A stretch of DNA of 64,000 nucleotides, from positions 2,356,001 to 2,420,000 of the forward strand of contig NZ_JBEPOC010000001.1 in the NCBI RefSeq assembly GCF_040546585.1. Reading direction: 5' to 3'. Under the pieces are notes generated by a model, which was not told the origin of the DNA, ran no database searches, and saw only the letters and a list, made by a program, of their open reading frames with translations. This DNA is from Marmoricola sp. OAE513. Lineage in GTDB: Bacteria > Actinomycetota > Actinomycetes > Propionibacteriales > Nocardioidaceae. Numbering within the stretch: position 1 is the stretch's first letter; each line of letters begins with the position of its first letter. Below, piece after piece: positions 62,483-64,000 of this stretch. Both the position numbers and the translations under genes were made by a program.

Positions 62483-64000
62483 ATGCGTAGAAGTCATGTC
62501 TCGGCGGCCGTCACCACGGCCGCCGTCCTGCTCGTCGCGACCGTCTCAGGAACAACCTGGACGTCGACCGCGAGCCCCTCGGCGGCCAGCTCGGCCGGCC
62601 GGACCGCCACGACGTCGTACGTCGTGCTGGCGAAGGAAGGCTCGTCGGCGACAGCGCTCGCCAAGCGCCTCGAGGCCGCGGGTGGCAAGGTCAGCTCGGT
62701 CAACAGCGCGATCGGCCTGGTCTCGGTGTCCTCCTCGGACGCCGCCTTCAAGGGACGCGCGTCCAAGGTCGCCGGCGCGGAGGGTGTCGCGACGGACCGG
62801 ACCATCGGCTACGCGCCGACGCGTCGCCCGCAGGCCGTGGAGCAGGAGAACCTGCGGTCCACGAAGGCGCGCAACGCCAAGGTCGCCCAGCGGCCGAAGG
62901 CCGGGAAGAAGCCCAAGAAGTCGACTTCCGACCCGCTCGACTCCCAGCTGTGGGGCATGCGGATGATCGGCGCCGACAAGGCGCACCAGTACACGCTCGG
63001 GAACAAGAAGGTCCGGGTCGGCGTGATCGACACCGGCGTCCAGGCCGACCACCCCGACATCCACCCGAACTTCGACTACAAGCTCTCGCGGAACTTCGTC
63101 ACCGACATCCCGGAGATCGACGGGCCGTGCGAGAGCGCGGGTTGCAAGGACCCTGTCGGCGAGGACGACGGCGGGCACGGCACGCATGTCGCCGGGACCA
63201 TCGGCGCCGCTCTCAACGGTCTCGGTGTCACGGGGGTCGCGCCCAAGGTCGACCTGGTCGAGGTGCGCGCCGGTCAGGACAGCGGCTACTTCTTCCTGCA
63301 GCCGGTCGTCGACGCGATCACCTACTCGGCGGACGCCGGTATCGACGTGGTGAACATGAGCTTCTACGTCGACCCCTGGCTCTACAACTGTGCCGGCGGT
63401 GCCCCGGAGGACACCCCGGAGCAGGCTGCCGAGCAGGGCGTGATCATCTCCGCGATGAACCGCGCGCTCTCCTACGCCCACCACCGGAACGTCACGCTGG
63501 TGGCGGCGACGGGCAACAACAACGAGGACCTGGCGAACCCGCGGGTCGACACCTCGAGTCCCGACTACGGCGCCGAGCCGCACGACAGGACGATCGACAA
63601 CGCCAAGTGCCTCGACCTGCCGGTCGAAGGTCGTTACGTGATCGGGGTGAACGCGCTCGGGCCGTCGGGCAAGAAGTCGGACTTCTCGAACTACACCACC
63701 GACCTGCGTTCCGGTGAGGTCGAGGTCTCCGCGCCGGGTGGCTGGTTCCGGGACGGCTTCGGCACCCCGACGTTCCGGACCAACCAGAACATGATCCTCT
63801 CGACGGTCCCGCTCGTCTCGGTCCAGGAGACCGGTGAGGTGGACGCCGACGGGAACATCACCGAGCTCGGTGAGGAGTCCGGGGTGCAGAAGGTGTGCCA
63901 GGCCAAGCCGGCTCCGGGCACGGCGGCCTGCGGCTACTACGCCTTCTACCAGGGCACCTCCATGGCGAGTCCGCACGCCGCCGGGGTCGCGGCCCTCGCG
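62483..64000 (+). CDS. Subtilisin-family (S8) serine protease, 3' end outside window
   Basis: The first 506 residues are present; the frame runs off the window. ATG 62483 with GGAGG. Signal peptide (VTTAAVLLVATVSG), an I9-like propeptide region (residues about 45-110), a basic linker, then the S8 domain from about residue 155. The catalytic triad is visible: Asp in VGVIDTGVQADHPDI, His in GGHGTHVAGTIG and Ser in GTSMASPHAAG near the window edge. A secreted protease, probably with more C-terminal sequence (the domain continues past AALA). Confidence 0.93.
   Translation, partial: MRRSHVSAAVTTAAVLLVATVSGTTWTSTASPSAASSAGRTATTSYVVLAKEGSSATALAKRLEAAGGKVSSVNSAIGLVSVSSSDAAFKGRASKVAGAEGVATDRTIGYAPTRRPQAVEQENLRSTKARNAKVAQRPKAGKKPKKSTSDPLDSQLWGMRMIGADKAHQYTLGNKKVRVGVIDTGVQADHPDIHPNFDYKLSRNFVTDIPEIDGPCESAGCKDPVGEDDGGHGTHVAGTIGAALNGLGVTGVAPKVDLVEVRAGQDSGYFFLQPVVDAITYSADAGIDVVNMSFYVDPWLYNCAGGAPEDTPEQAAEQGVIISAMNRALSYAHHRNVTLVAATGNNNEDLANPRVDTSSPDYGAEPHDRTIDNAKCLDLPVEGRYVIGVNALGPSGKKSDFSNYTTDLRSGEVEVSAPGGWFRDGFGTPTFRTNQNMILSTVPLVSVQETGEVDADGNITELGEESGVQKVCQAKPAPGTAACGYYAFYQGTSMASPHAAGVAALA

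Overview
The window is a GC-rich actinobacterial chromosome segment (about 70% G+C by eye). Gene content, GTG/TTG starts and gene order point to a Nocardioides-like member of the Nocardioidaceae; the genus is inferred, not proven. There are about 65 genes, tightly packed and often overlapping by 1-4 bases. I found no rRNA, tRNA, CRISPR array or insertion sequence.

Layout. 1-9.3 kb: a lipoprotein, an Nramp-like transporter with a PRC-barrel-like partner, an autoregulated-looking SigB/SigF-type sigma factor, a GAF-ANTAR regulator, flavodoxin-like and Rho-N-like proteins, an aldehyde dehydrogenase, an XRE/ImmA-like pair and a frameshifted pdxY. 9.4-22.3 kb: a GMC oxidoreductase behind a KstR-like site, a LigB dioxygenase, ung, two SGNH-hydrolase lipoproteins, a PHA-synthase-like hydrolase with a histone-like tail, a GltS-type FMN protein, a wax ester synthase/DGAT, and otsA/otsB flanking DUF3263 and LytR_C genes. 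22.3-24.1 kb: a SAM-I riboswitch, a threonine-synthase homologue and a CysO-like sulfur carrier, the most interesting locus here. 24-35.8 kb: membrane proteins, an amidohydrolase, an ATP-grasp protein, groEL with two CIRCE operators, a CASTOR/POLLUX-like channel, SOS-boxed alkB, an MFS pump, a GntR regulator and cutC. 35.9-60.4 kb: a secreted peptidase, then a block whose order (XPB helicase, XPB-associated protein, cold-shock protein, MFS, DUF3027, DUF2530, MarR, serC, citrate synthase) resembles, from memory, the M. tuberculosis Rv0861c-Rv0889c region. 60.4-64 kb: an MFS/MarR efflux pair with twin operators and a truncated subtilase.

How genes work together. Several blocks suggest stress and storage physiology: sigma factor, trehalose synthesis (otsA, otsB), wax ester/triacylglycerol synthesis, GroEL and DNA repair (ung, alkB, XPB). 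Vitamin B6 salvage (pdxY, pdxH) and serC also occur. The riboswitch-thrC-cysO locus is best read as a methionine/homocysteine route using O-phosphohomoserine and a protein thiocarboxylate rather than as ordinary threonine synthesis.

Quality warning. Four genes (pdxY, the XPB-associated protein, the DUF3027-linked MFS gene and a GNAT gene) are each broken by one extra G or C in what would otherwise be a two-base run. Removing that one base restores each frame exactly, so systematic sequencing error is more likely than four real pseudogenes.
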